A stretch of DNA of 64,000 nt from Acanthosepion esculentum. Its lineage: Eukaryota > Mollusca > Cephalopoda > Sepiida > Sepiidae. The notes under the pieces are model-generated. The model was given only the letters and a program-made list of their open reading frames with translations. It searched no databases and was not told the DNA's origin. The stretch spans positions 34,189,618-34,253,617 of the forward strand of contig OZ038492.1 of assembly GCA_964036315.1 (NCBI GenBank), in the 5' to 3' direction. Below are positions 40,449 to 51,799 of the stretch, in pieces (within the stretch, counting starts at the first letter, position 1; every line of letters starts with the position of its first letter). The position numbers were made by a program, and so were the translations under genes.

Positions 40449-43400
40449 ATGGACTGGTTTAATCTGACAGCTTAGTTGATTCAGTTATGAAATTTTGTGC
40501 GATAATCTTAAGTGGCATTTAAAACCTGCTAGTGATTTACAAAGGAGGCCACATATGGAGCAAGTGTGAGGATTATGAAATGAGATCACTGTTGGATTGG
40601 CTGACCTTTTAGATCTTGCTATCGCTTCTTGAAGATGATTCAGACAAGCAGATTGAAAATTGCTGAGCCTACTAAAACACGTTGATCTCCATTCTACCCG
40701 CTCCAAGGATAAGCGCTCAAGGGTGTTATGTGGTATATTGACTGCTGATATGTTGATTTTCAGCTTGTCTTTGTATCTTAGTCATGGGCGTCCTACATTC
40801 CTGTAGCCCTGATCTAATTGGCTGTACATTAGGATCTTGGGTATTCTGTCATCAGACATTCTCAAGACATGACAAGTCCACCGTAACTGAGACTGTATGA
40901 GAAAAGTCTCGATTCCTCCAATAATACACCTGTTAAACAGGTCTACGTTAGATGTCCTATCTTGAAGGTTAACTCCACAGATTGCACGCAGACAGCTTTT
41001 ATGGAAAACATCTAGCTGGCGTATATGGTACCTGTATGGAGTCCACGACTCTGAGCCATACAAAAGGATCGCAAGTACAACAGCTCTGTAAACCCGAATT
41101 TTCGTATCAAATCGAATACCCCGCTCATTCCACAAGCGATGGCGAAGTTTGCCGAAAGCACTGGTAGCCTTAGCAATCCGATGCATGATTTCATCATCTA
41201 AAGTTCCACTGTAATTGACTTTGCTACCAAGATAGGTGAAAGACTTTACATAGTTCAGGCTTATGTCTTCTACTTTCAATGGTCCCTCTGGAAATTTGAA
41301 GACTGGTGATTTTTGTTTCTCACCACGCAATTGCTTCGTAGTAGGACAAGGTTGTTGTACAACTTCAGTTTTCTTTATGCTAAGTGTAAGACCAAATGTT
41401 TTACATGCAGCTGATAAACGATTTATTAGATGTTGGGCCTCCTCAAAGGATGTCGCTACAAGATCCGCATCATCAGCAAAAAACAAATCACGAATAATTT
41501 GCGTACGAAGGTGGGTCTTGGCTTTGAAGCACTGATGATTGAAGAGACCAGCAGTTGTTCGAAACTGAAACTTGACGCCACTACCTGTGTCTGCAAATGC
41601 ATATTTCAGCATCACCGAGAAGAAAAGGGCAAAAAGGACAGGGGCCATGACACAATCTTGCTTGGTGCCATTTGTGACATTAAAGGATTCCGACATCATA
41701 CCATCAGACACGATATTAGCTTTCATTCAAGACTTGCCAAAGAGCCTCTCGATTCACAATGTCAAAGGCCTTCGTCAAGTCCACAAACACCATGTACAAT
41801 TCCTGGTTTTTCTCGCGAACCTTCTCTGCAACTTGACGAAATGGTGCCACGACCCGACCGAAAACCACACTGCGATTCAGGATAGATGTCGTCAACAAGG
41901 TGTATAATGATTCTGTTTAGAATCACTCTCGCTAGGATTTTGCCTGCAATTGAAAGTAGTGATATCCCCCGATGATTATCACAGACACACCTAGAACCCT
42001 TGTTTTTGTAGAGGTGTTTTATAGAGGCGTCTTTATAATCCTATGGGACACAGCCTGCCTTCCATATCTCCACGAAAAGGAGATGTAACTTTTTTACCAA
42101 CTTTTGGCCACCATGCTTATACACTTCGGGTGGAATAGGATCATTAGGAGAAGGAGATTTTCCAGATGAGATTTGCTTGATGGAGTCAATTACCTCTTGA
42201 TAAGTAGGTTCAAAAGAGAACTCCGGAATTTCAGGATTTTGCTCAATTGATGTGATGGCTTCCTCATCAGTAACCGAAGTGGTGCTTAACACAGTTTCGA
42301 AATGCTCTTTCCAGCGATTTAAAATGTCTGACATCCATCAAGAGAGTTTCACCATCTGCTGTGGAGATAGGAGCAACACAACTTTTCTGAGGATCGAAAA
42401 TACTCTTGAGGCCAGCATGGAAAGCCTTTAGATCCTTTCTATCTGAAGATTCTTGCTGTTCAGTGGCCTTTTCAGACCACCAACGCTCTTTCGTGGCTCT
42501 GAGAGCTCGTTTGCACTTCTTGTAAGCGTTCTTCTTATCGGACGAGTTCTTGTCCTCAATCCATGCTTTATGAGAAGAGTTCAATTGATCTATATGCTGC
42601 TGAACTCCTGTATTATTGTCATCAAACCAGTCTTGATGTTTACGATATGGCAGGCCGAGAACCTCCAAAGATGTAGAATATGTTGCATCACGCAGAGCCT
42701 TCCAAGATGATTCGATACCATTGGTAATATTTACAGAATCAAGTGCAGCATCAAGTTTGTCAGAGAGCTCAATTTTCGTTTCAGTCGATTTAAGAGGCAG
42801 TGCGTTAATGCGCTTGGGCACTGTAGATTTTATAATTTTTCGCTTTTGCAGATGCAGTGTAGCTTTACTTCGAAGTAGAGCGTGATCTGACAGATAGCAT
42901 GTTGTGTGGAATGAACGCGTTATCTTAAAATCTTTTATGTCCCGTCTTTTGGTGATGACGTAGTCGATCAGATGCCATTCTTTCGATCGAGGATGCATCC
43001 ACGTGGTCTTACGACAGTTGGGTTACTGGTAGAAGGTATTAGTGATACTAAGGTCAAATTCCTTGCAGATAGTGAGAAGTCGTAATCCTTTAGAATTCAC
43101 ATGACCAATACCATGGCGACCTAAAACGCCCTTCCAAGAATGATAATCATTGCCAACACGAGCATTGAAATCACCTGTAAGGACTAATTTATCCTTATGT
43201 TGGACTTTGGAGATGACATCCCGAAGAAGATTGTAAAAAACATCTTTTTCTTCATCTGAACAACCTAAGGTTGGCGCGTAGCAGCTAACCATCGTCACAC
43301 GGGTGTTGCACTCCAGATTGAGGGTTAATTCCATTATGCGATCAGATAAGCCTTTAGGTAAGGAAGGCAGTGAACTATCAAGGTCTGACTTGATGGCAAA

Positions 43401-43660
43401 GCCAACACCAGACTGGCCTTGCTCTTTCTCAGTCTTACCAGCCCATAAAAATATGTATCCGCCTTTTTCTTCCCTAAGCTCAGAATTACCACCCAGACGT
43501 GTTTCACTAATGGCCGCTATGTCGATGTTATATTTCTCTAACTCGAGAGAAACAAGAGCTGTTTTACGCTCTGGTGCAGAATCATTGTCCCGAAGAGTGC
43601 GAACATTCCAAGATCCAACATGGAAATTCTTCTTATATTTATTCTGATATTCCTTCGGAA
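40446..43660 (-). mobile_element. LINE-C, APE endonuclease plus RT plus C-terminal zinc finger, decayed
   Basis: The minus strand encodes an APE-type endonuclease with SWNVRTL, DIAAISETRL, LTGDFNARVG and SDHALL (43640-42880). An RT follows with SGKSPSPNDPIPPEVY, NHRGISLLSIAGKILARVI, FVDLTKAFD and FADDADLV (41470-41480). The C-terminal HTCSICGLLCKSLAGFKCHL finger is at 40497-40568. It is interrupted by a TAA at 43023-43025, a frameshift near 42330, a stop at 42041, a shift near 41890, and a deletion after ALWQVLN near 41720. No frame spans the whole. The 5' end joins a Penelope-like fragment at about 43660. The clade was not resolved. Confidence 0.92.
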
Positions 43661-43662
43661 TT

Positions 43663-44155
43663 TTTGTCCTAGCTTATTACTAACTATTTGGTTGAACGGG
43701 GGTCGTTTTTGTGTGTACTAAATGTTTTTTCTTTTTCTATTTTCTTTTGGCTTGTACTCTTTGTTTTTATATAATTTTATGGTGTATGTAGCCACTATTT
43801 TTAGAGCTTGGTTGTAAAAATTACTATGTTTATAGAATATTTCTTCATTAGCGGAATTTCTACTAATTCTTTTCTCAATTGATGAAGTTATGTGCTTAAT
43901 TATAGAGGAAGGACGATTTGGCCTGCGATGTACATACAAAGGATTAGTATTAGGTTTTCTGTAAGGTAGGTATATGTTATTCATTAAGTCTAATGTTATG
44001 TCGAGGAAATTTAGCCTTTTCAATTTTGTGTTAACCGAATTCTCTATGTATTATCTTTCTAATTTTATCTATTTTGAAGTTAGTAGACTTTCTGACTACC
44101 GTAAGGCCATCATCTCTGTATAGCCCGATATCTTTAATATTTATTTCACGATTAC
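43663..44155 (-). mobile_element. Penelope-like element RT fragment
   Basis: Minus-strand reading includes DIGLYRDDGLTVVRKSTNFK, IDKIRKIIHREFG, then in the next frame LNFLDITLDLMNNIYLPYRK, PNTNPLYVHRRPN and IEKRISRNSANEEIFYKHSN, ending near PPFNQIVSNKLGQKF at about 43665. This order is typical of the end of a Penelope-like RT. One frameshift near 44030. It is cut off by LINE-C. Confidence 0.85.
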
Positions 44156-44485
44156 CTAAGTTAAGCAACATTTAGCGTAGTCAGTACCTAGATAGGTGAC
44201 CATTTAGGATTACTGTAAGCTTGAATGTAGTGTAATAGATAACGATTTTGAATTGTTAATGGGAGAGATGAATCCCAATTGCAGTTGGGTTTATTTTATT
44301 TACTTATGTGGAAACAACATATGGAAGGGTATGAGACCAAGTCTTGTCCTTTCCAGCTGGTGGTTAATTAGTAAGACTTTTATCACTAAATCAGTATTAT
44401 CTAAAAAAAATTCTTACAATCTAAAAATAATTTTTGGCTTTAAATAAGCCGCAAAGGGTTGATAAACCGTAGAAAACGAGCCAAT
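44154..44485 (+). mobile_element. SINE-5S copy, diverged
   Basis: 5S-like TAAGTTAAGCAACATTTAGC and GTCAGTACCTAGATAGGTGA, tRNA-like AGTGTAATAGATAACG, tail GGCTTTAAATAAGCCGCAAA then GGGTTGATAAACCGTAGAAAA. Confidence 0.8.
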
Positions 44486-44952
44486 CAAAAATATTTCTTT
44501 AAGCGTACGTTATATATAAAAATCAGAGTCTTTGTGGAATTGTCCATAACTATTAATAAAAAAAAGAAATAGGAACCATTTTTTCCTACGTCCTGACAGC
44601 GGAACCGAGAATAAACTGACTGCATCTCCTGCAGAGGAGTAAGACCCACTCAAATAGTCGCTAACCAATATTTGTCTATAGCTTCATGTATAAATATTAC
44701 CAATGTTTACCTATAGACTCAAGTATAAGCATTACCAATAAAAACAGATTTTGACATTAAATGATCTGAAAAAAAATAATATGTCATAAAATCTACTGAC
44801 CCTATCCAACCAATTTTCACTCAAAACAAAGAAACAAATAAAAATTGTAAAGACTGATGTAAAATCACACAACTGCTACAACTCACTGTATTCAATTTAT
44901 ATTAGAACTGACACGATATAATAACTGGAATCCTGTTGTAACTCATGGACTG
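44486..44952. other. No gene recognised; short tandem repeat
   Basis: At 44674-44745 about two and a half ~36-bp units share ACCAATRTTTRYCTATAG, then TGTATAARYATT. Confidence 0.5.
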
Positions 44953-46449
44953 TATACAGTACAGGCAAAAATTTTGGGGCCATCCGGAATTTCGTTAAAA
45001 AACACCTTAAATGAGCTATTTTTATATTTTTTAACGTAAAAGATAAAATTTCAGTAACTACAGTGTATTTGCTTTTATTTTTCAGTCTTAGCCAAGCTCT
45101 TCTTACTACCAAAAAAGTTCAAATTTGGATTCGTCTGACCACAAAACATTTTGCTATATTATGAATATTTTCTATGAGAAACATCATATTTTGTTTTCAC
45201 CATTAACCTCTCAGTAAACTTGTTGAGAATACGAATGGGGATTTTATTTCGGTCAAGGGAATCATGGAAAAAGAACAATATCATTCGATTTTGCAAAGAC
45301 ATCTGGTTTACGCATAATTGGCGGAAAAAAAAAATCACGTTTCAATGAGACAACGATCCAAAACACTCTTCTAAATTATGTCAAATTATCCTGGGTAAAA
45401 AAAAACCACCAACATTTTGGAAATTATAACTTGTCCACCTCAGTTTCCTGTTCTCTATCCCATTGAATTAGTCTGGGACGAATTAGATAGGTGACTTCGA
45501 AGAGAATACCCAAAGAGTGGGATTAAGCTTTTTCAATGTATGAAGAAATGTTGGGAAGTTTGCTGTCTACTTCTTTTCAAAAACTGTTGGAAAGAATGTA
45601 AAGAATTTGTAAAGCAGTAATTAACGCAGATGGTGGTTTTATTGACAAAAACAAAATATGATAATTTTTTTTATAGTGAATGCTTATATTTTGTCAAAAT
45701 AAAAGCAAATACACAGTAGTTACTGAAATTTTATCTTTTACTTAAAATAAATACAAAAATATCTCTCGCGTCCTGGGTAAGACGATAAACTACCTCCAGC
45801 AGTAAGGCCTTTGATCAGATGGTTTTGAGGAGCATGGGACCACATCTTAATTGCTAGTATTCCCAGGTCCACCCTGACCCGGGGTGGTAGCATCTTTTAG
45901 GGTGGCAGCTATGGGCAAATTGTTAACCCCAAACCGGGGTCAAAATGTGTAAAAAAAGATTTTAATACCAGCAATACATCTTTGTAAAAAAAATATTACT
46001 AGCAATAAATTTTCGAAGAAAAATTATTTTATTACCAGCAATACATTTTTGAAAAAAAAAAAAATTACCGTCAATGCATTATGGTGAAAAATATTACCAG
46101 TAATACTTTTTGAAAAAAATATTACCAGCAATAAGAATCTTGTCGGTATTAAATAACCCATTGAGGTTGATATGCCGTAAAACACAACAAGCCAAACCAA
46201 ACCAGACTCTCAACAAAATCTCTCTTTACAAAAGTACATCAATCAAATCTGATTTACATACTGATTTCTTACAAATACAAATTCTATTCGTACAAATCTA
46301 TTGTAACAAAATCTTGTCGACATTAAATAACCCATAGAGGTTGATATGTCGTAAAACAAAACGAACAAAAAACGAACAAAAATATCTCATTTTAATATAT
46401 ATTTTAAAGAAATGCCGTGTGGCCCCAATCTTTTTGCCTGGAGTGTGTA
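44953..46449 (+). mobile_element. Tc1-type transposon, internally deleted and carrying a SINE-L
   Basis: Left terminus TATACAGTACAGGCAAAAAT...GGGGCCATCCGGAATTTC faces right terminus (reverse complement) TACACACTCCAGGCAAAAAG...GGGGCCACACGGCATTTC. A second inverted block, GTAAAAGATAAAATTTCAGT, lies at about 45040 and 45720. The plus strand keeps the transposase C-terminus: MEKEQYHSILQRH, PPQFPVLYPIELVWDELDR and KLFQCMKKCWE. Stops are present and the N-terminal two thirds is missing. TA flanks both ends. Confidence 0.88.
45766..46375 (+). mobile_element. SINE-L inserted in the right terminus of the Tc1 element
   Basis: 610 bp flanked by the 13-bp duplication ACAAAAATATCTC at 45753-45765 and 46376-46388. 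Head GACGATAAACTACCTCCAGC, then CCTGACCCGGGGTGGTAGC. At 45960-46140 lies a run of about six ~34-bp units of TTACCAGCAATACATTTTTG type. The tail ATTAAATAACCCATTGAGGT then TGATATGCCGTAAAAC is present twice. Confidence 0.9.
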
Positions 46450-47374
46450 TAAAAATAAATTTTTTTAAATAATTTCACCCAAAAGCAAGGTGATCAAAGC
46501 CAGTAAGACGCAAGGGGTAACCGAGAATGAAAGAAGCAGAGAAGACAATAAATGAACTAGATTCAATGAGGCATTTTGAAGATCGTAGTTATCAGAAAAG
46601 CAAGAAGCCAGAAGAATATTCCACAAACAAGAAGTGCAGGTGAAGAAACTATTAGCATAGAACTTACGGTTACAACTAACAACAGTAAAATGAGGAGACC
46701 TAGCTGCCAATCTAGTACTGCGCTTAAATTTGTGAAGTTAAGGTACCAAAGAGAAACGCTCATTAAAACAAGTGCCATCAAAATATTTATAAAAAAGGCG
46801 CCGGAGTAAACAGCGTGATTGAAAATTAACTCTGTATTTTATGTATGATGAACCCTTCCGCCTTGTGAAAATTATAGTTAAGCGGGAGAGTCCATCATAC
46901 CTAAAATAGGGGAATTGCTTTTCAATCACCTTGTATTTTACAGTATTGGGAATTTGACTGAAACCAAGATGACATGTCCAAACCAATAATATTGCAGATT
47001 CTTCTTTGTATTTCATCAAGAAACTCTAGATATATATCAGAAATGATGTGACAGCAATATTTGATGCACATACAGATCATAGCCTTATAAATATGTAAGA
47101 TGGATTCCGGCGAGAAAAAACTGTCTAGTATGATATAGTGAACCGATTTTCTTGGCGGCGGACCTAGCAATTGATTCAATATAAACGTTCCACAGATGCA
47201 AAAATATCCCCTAAGAGGATTAAGAGAGACCAGTTTCGTTTTGGATGTGCAACAAATTTTTTTTTCCTCAGTTAACAACATATTGAAGGTCGTTTTTAAA
47301 ATCAGCTGCCAATTTGATTTGACTGAACCCATCAAACTTACTATTGACTGCAGTGAATAGGAGTGTCTTCAGCA

Positions 47375-48333
47375 TTTTTTTTATTTGTTTGTTTAACCCT
47401 AGAACACTAACCATCAATTAAAGTTACACCACTACTAACCATGGGTATATCATACCCGATTTCGAAAATATATATATAAAAAAAAAAATCTGTATTTGAA
47501 ATATTTTACATGCAGGTACTTCAAACTTTGTACTTTGAGTTAACATTAATAGGAACTGAAAAACATTATTTAGGTAAGAAAATCAGGTACTGAAAAGTGT
47601 AATTAAAAATAGGAAAATTGGCGCTGGGTACTATATATCCATGGTTAGTGTTCTAGGGTTAACGGCCTATCAACTCCTTATGGGTCATTTAATGCCGAAA
47701 TTTAATTTTCTTGGGAGCTTTGAAGTAATAAAAATATATGTTATTCTACTTTCACAATTGAATACATGGTAGTTTATACTTAGATTTTGTGCATATATAT
47801 GCTTGTATGGACATAATTACTAGAGGCTTTGACATGTGTGCTTTATGTTATAGTTTCGTTGAAATTATATTTTGGAATACAGTTTGATTTCTTTAAAATA
47901 TTTTCGGATATTATATGGGTTAATGTCATAATTCTTTCATGTTGGTTGGTTCATTTCATTTCGTGGTATATCAACACCTCTCTGGGTTAATTAATGCTGA
48001 AATGTAATTATTTTGAACAGAATTTTATGGCTTCAACTAAATATATTTTGAACGCAATTGTATACCTCCAACTTTGTTTTTGTATTGTTTATAATTCTGC
48101 TATAAAATGTATTGTAGTATTTTTGTTATAAAAAATACAGTTTTATACTTCCATAGTGTCTTCTTTTTGTTGGGGGGTCACTAATTGCCCATAGCTGTGA
48201 TCCTAACAGGTGCTACCACCCCGGGTCATGGAGGACCTGGGAACAACAACAATTAAGAAGTGGTACCACGCTCTACAAAACCTTCAATCTCCCGATCGGA
48301 GGCCTTGTTGCCGGATGTAGTTTATCGTCAATC
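47375..48333 (-). mobile_element. SINE-L copy within LINE-A, itself carrying a piggyBac MITE
   Basis: Bounded by TGCTGAAGA (minus strand, 47366-47374) and TGCTGAGGA (48334-48342), an 8-of-9 target duplication. Minus strand starts with GACGATAAACTACATCCGGC and includes ACCCGGGGTGGTAGCACCTG. It contains two GGCATATCAAC...TTAATGCCGAAAT-type modules. Without the MITE it is about 693 bp, like the copy at 55985-56690. Confidence 0.85.
47397..47658. mobile_element. piggyBac-type MITE with TTAA duplication
   Basis: 262 bp. Perfect 18-bp inverted termini CCCTAGAACACTAACCAT and target TTAA at 47393-47396 and 47659-47662. The sister SINE-L at 55985 has an unbroken TTAACGGC at the same place. No transposase. 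Confidence 0.93.
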
Positions 48334-48570
48334 TCCTCAGCACAAATACCGATTTGAGAACTGATGACACTGAGGAAGTCATTAATGAAAAATAAAAACA
48401 AAACAAAACAAAGTATGTCTAAGGATAGAGTCCTGGGGAACACTTGCATTGAAGTAAAAAGATCTAGAAGGGTGGCCGTTCAAGACCGCTTTCATTACGT
48501 GATTTGATATGTGAACCAATGTTTTACATTTTAAACTATAAACCGACAAGGATACAAATTCCATATTGTC

Positions 48571-48761
48571 TATTTGTGGACTTTTAATCTTTTTTCCTTG
48601 AAAATGGCCAATAATGGTCGAAAGTACTAAGAGCTTAATATTTTACACGTTTCCACCTGAGATTAATTCAACACCAGGAGAAACTAAATAAATTTAATTT
48701 GTCTGATCTATATAAAAGAAGATATTTTTAGGCCAGCTGATCTCAATTTCACTGGTTAAAA
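48571..48761. other. Short unassigned spacer
   Basis: Sequence between LINE-A and the hAT MITE; nothing recognised. Confidence 0.4.
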
Positions 48762-49146
48762 CAGTGGTTCTCAAACCTTTTGAGGCTGCCGTACCCTTGC
48801 ATAGGAAAACTCGAATCTAGTGCGTCGTCAAATATATAGATACAACACTAACGCCCATCCTAATTTTATAGTCAACCTTTGATTGGATTTTCTTTGGGAT
48901 AGTATTGCATGTCAAATTAGTACCATAGTATTTACCATAATAATTTTTTATATAAATGGAATACATTGTAAAGTGAAGGGGACCAACACTTCATATACAT
49001 TCTGTATGTGGGTGTATGTGTGTGTGTGTTAGGGTTCAGATGTGCCACTGCCACCCTCTGGCTGCCTACATTTTTTCTCTCTTCGTCCCACCGGAATCTT
49101 TCCACCGCACCCAGCGGGGCGGTACCGCCCACTTTGGGAATATCTG
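48762..49146. mobile_element. hAT-type MITE with 8-bp target duplication
   Basis: Left CAGTGGTTCTCAAACC; right (reverse complement) CAGATATTCCCAAAGTGGGC. Flanks GGTTAAAA and GTTTAAAA differ at one base, the 8-bp length expected of hAT. 385 bp, G+C-rich right part. The ORFs at 49008-49282 fall in it. Confidence 0.85.
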
Positions 49147-49203
49147 GTTTAAAACAAAATGGATATCTATCCAAATATGTATACTCACTAACATAATGTT
49201 TAT

Positions 49204-49207
<4 letters not shown>

Positions 49208-49272
<65 letters not shown>
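49208..49272. repeat. (AT)n microsatellite
   Basis: About 32 AT units. Confidence 0.95.
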
Positions 49273-49274
<2 letters not shown>

Positions 49275-49396
49275 ATAATTGATACAAATATAACATTTGT
49301 CACTTAACTGATTGATGTTATTCTCAGCATTCTGATTAGATTTTCGTAGACTTACCCTCCAGCAATTGCTCCATCCACTCGCCAAGAGATATCAAC

Positions 49397-49403
<7 letters not shown>

Positions 49404-49470
<67 letters not shown>
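49404..49470. repeat. (AT)n microsatellite
   Basis: GTATATGTATA then about 28 AT units, next to the Penelope-like piece. Confidence 0.95.
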
Positions 49471-49472
<2 letters not shown>

Positions 49473-49539
49473 TAAATAATTGTGTATTTGGACAGCAATC
49501 CCCCTTTTATACAAGATGACGGACAAAGGATTACGATTA

Positions 49540-49826
49540 ACTGCGTTCCTGACACAAAGAAGCTCATGAATAATAATTACATCAGGCATACCACTACATG
49601 CTTATCAAGAAGACTTACTTTGCATCTTTCGGGTCATAGCTCCATTAGGAGCCATTTAAACACATACTGGGATTTACCAACCCCTGTCTGCAACATACTT
49701 GTGGAAAATACGAACATAATAGACTCATCCAGATGCCAAAAACGTTTACAAATAATGGAAACATTACCACTAAAAAAGAAGTCAACTCACAATAATGTAG
49801 AAAATCTTTTTTTGTGGAGGAATTAA
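49540..49826 (+). mobile_element. Penelope-like GIY-YIG endonuclease fragment
   Basis: Plus-strand frame reads NYIRHTTTCLSRRLTLHLSG, SIRSHLNTYWD, NILVENTNIID and CQKRLQIMETLPLKKKS. This matches the C-terminal GIY-YIG domain of endonuclease-bearing Penelope-like elements (YIGHTTTTLSRRLT-type). The second YIG has become YIR, so the site is damaged. Confidence 0.75.
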
Positions 49827-50330
49827 TTCGTGCTCGGTTAATTAAATTCTGTATGAGAGCTATTTTGTAGTAATCTGGACATTCGCTCTTATTGTTGAGA
49901 GTGCAAGCGATTTTGCTGGTTGTTTTTGTTTATAAGGGGAGGTAGAAAATGAATTATTTGTGTGTATTAAAATGTCAAGGAAAGGGATTTTGTTATCGAT
50001 GTTAAGCTCGTATGTGAACTTGAGGACAGAGTTTTTCTTTTGTTGAATTTTTTTGAATTTAGTATTTATTCTATGTTTTAACTAAAATAAGAATATCATC
50101 TACATATCTTAGGTAGATGGAAGGTTTCTTGATGGTGCTAAATATATTATTTTCTAGGTTGGCCATGTAGAAGTTACTGAAGCTTCGACCAAAATTGAAT
50201 CCATAGAAACGCCATCACGTTGCGCATATACGTTATTTTTGTGATCATAGAATGGGACTTCAGTGGTACAGGTTAAAAATAATTTTCATACTATTTTAGG
50301 TGTGATTTTTAATGGGGGGGGGGAAGATGA
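49805..50330 (-). mobile_element. Penelope-like RT fragment, opposite strand
   Basis: Minus strand: CTEVPFYDHKNNVYAQRDGV, NLPSTYLRYVDDILILV (catalytic YVDD), VLKFTYELNIDNKIPFLDIL and CPDYYKIALIQNLINRARIN across frameshifts. It runs away from the GIY-YIG piece on the other strand; the two meet at about 49805-49826. Confidence 0.8.
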
Positions 50331-50568
50331 ATTATTATATATATTTTTTAATAATAATGTCAATGGTTTCTCTAGCTGGAACGTTATTGTACTTGGGAAA
50401 TAAAATTGATTTTCACTGTTACAGTGCATTTCTTGCATCATTGTAATACACGGAAAAATATCCGTGAATATGAACGGATTATGCTAAAAATAATGTTCGT
50501 AATTTATTTAACCAGATATGCCTAAAAGAGAATTTGATGCCTAAACACACACACACACGCACACACAC

Positions 50569-50628
<60 letters not shown>

Positions 50629-51249
50629 AACTACATATTAAGTTAAACAAAAACTTCCTTGATATCTAATAGATTAGTCGAAAGCGGTTGGATTTTTATT
50701 TTGCTTGCCGGTTTCAGTGAGTACATTGGGCGCTTAATTAGAACACTCTTTTTAATGCTGCATCGGCAGGCGTCCTCCATAAGTACTTTGTTTGTCTGGT
50801 AAGTCCTTGTGTCAAATTGGCTGTTGAGAAAACGTCTTCATTTCAAACATCTCAGGCGTGATACACTAATTTTGTATAGCTTCTCATTTTAACTTATCCA
50901 GACGGAACTGTAATTGATTGATGACACGTCGATATCGACCAAGAAGTAACAACATTTATAAGATATTGTCGCACAGCTTCAAACTATGGTTCATGAAATA
51001 GACACATAAAACGTTGTCTCGCATTTAACCATAAAAATATACGCAATTATCTGCCATCAATTTTGTTTCGCTTTTCACAATCTACTTGGGTCTAATTAAC
51101 AAAAACAGGACAGAGAGCGCACATTTTATTACTTATAATAATAATAATAATAACTGAGAAGCTTAAGACATACGCCGACCACCGGATTGAAGTTACCAGA
51201 ATGTGGGACGTTCGGACCACTGGTGTTATCATTAGGGTGTTGGAGACTA
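50331..51249. other. No gene recognised; (AC)n(AT)n at 50544-50628
   Basis: Simple repeat followed by ~500 bp of moderately complex sequence without recognisable features. (AAT)n at 51136-51152. Confidence 0.5.
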
Positions 51250-51531
51250 TACCAGTCAGTCAGTCAGTTAAGTGCCATACGCGATGCACACTTAAGCGAT
51301 CATGTCTCTTTCGATTCATGGCCAATTAAGCCGATTTTTTCCCGCAGTAGGTTGCTGTTACTTTCTGCAGTTGCCAGCTAAGGCTATAGAACCCAGTCTA
51401 TTTAACCCATAGCTGGGGAGAGAATAGATGAATTCATTTCTTTCCAAAGGGTATATGTGCGTAAGTGAAAGTAACGAATTCGATTGGATTTCCGAATTCA
51501 TATTCTGAGCCGTTATCCATGGCACCACAAC
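51250..51531 (-). mobile_element. SINE-T copy
   Basis: Minus strand copy with the CAGTCAGTCAGTCAGTTAAG tail, CCCGCAGTAGGTTGCTGTTA, CTATAGAACCCAGTC, middle GTAAGTGAAAGTAACGAATT and the degraded tRNA-like head (GCCGTTATCCATGGCACCAC on plus). Confidence 0.85.
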
Positions 51532-51799
51532 AGACACCCGAAACTTAGTTTTACATTAAGAAAATTGGAATAAGGTCTAGTATCCCATCGCTTAAAAGGT
51601 CGGCGTTGTTTGGACTAGTGTCTATACTGCGAAAGGTGTTACATGTTTTGAGGTCGTACGACTTGATGGAGGACACCCATAATGCATAATCTCCGGTTGA
51701 AAACGAAAAATTGTTGTATAAGAGTAAGTGCCGTGTCGACACTGTGGTTTGAAACTAGATCGCCAGTGAGTAACACGGACGATTCCATTATTAAGTAGA

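Larger units (their letters stand above)
46450..48570 (-). mobile_element. LINE-A copy split by a SINE-L
   Basis: Minus-strand RT blocks: VMKAVLNGHPSRSFYFNASV at ~48470, FINDFLSVISSQIGI then CAE (the YAD site, degraded) at ~48345. After the SINE the frame resumes near 47370 with FSQIKLAADF and continues through FLDEIQRRICNIIGLDMSSW and [18 protein letters not shown]. Many stops. Confidence 0.85.

Noticed and set aside
41430..41907. Plus-strand ORFs of 111-151 residues
   Set aside because: Antisense shadows of LINE-C reverse transcriptase.
40782..43647. Intact host-type protein from LINE-C ORFs
   Set aside because: Domains are clearly retrotransposon endonuclease and RT, with several stops, shifts and a deletion.
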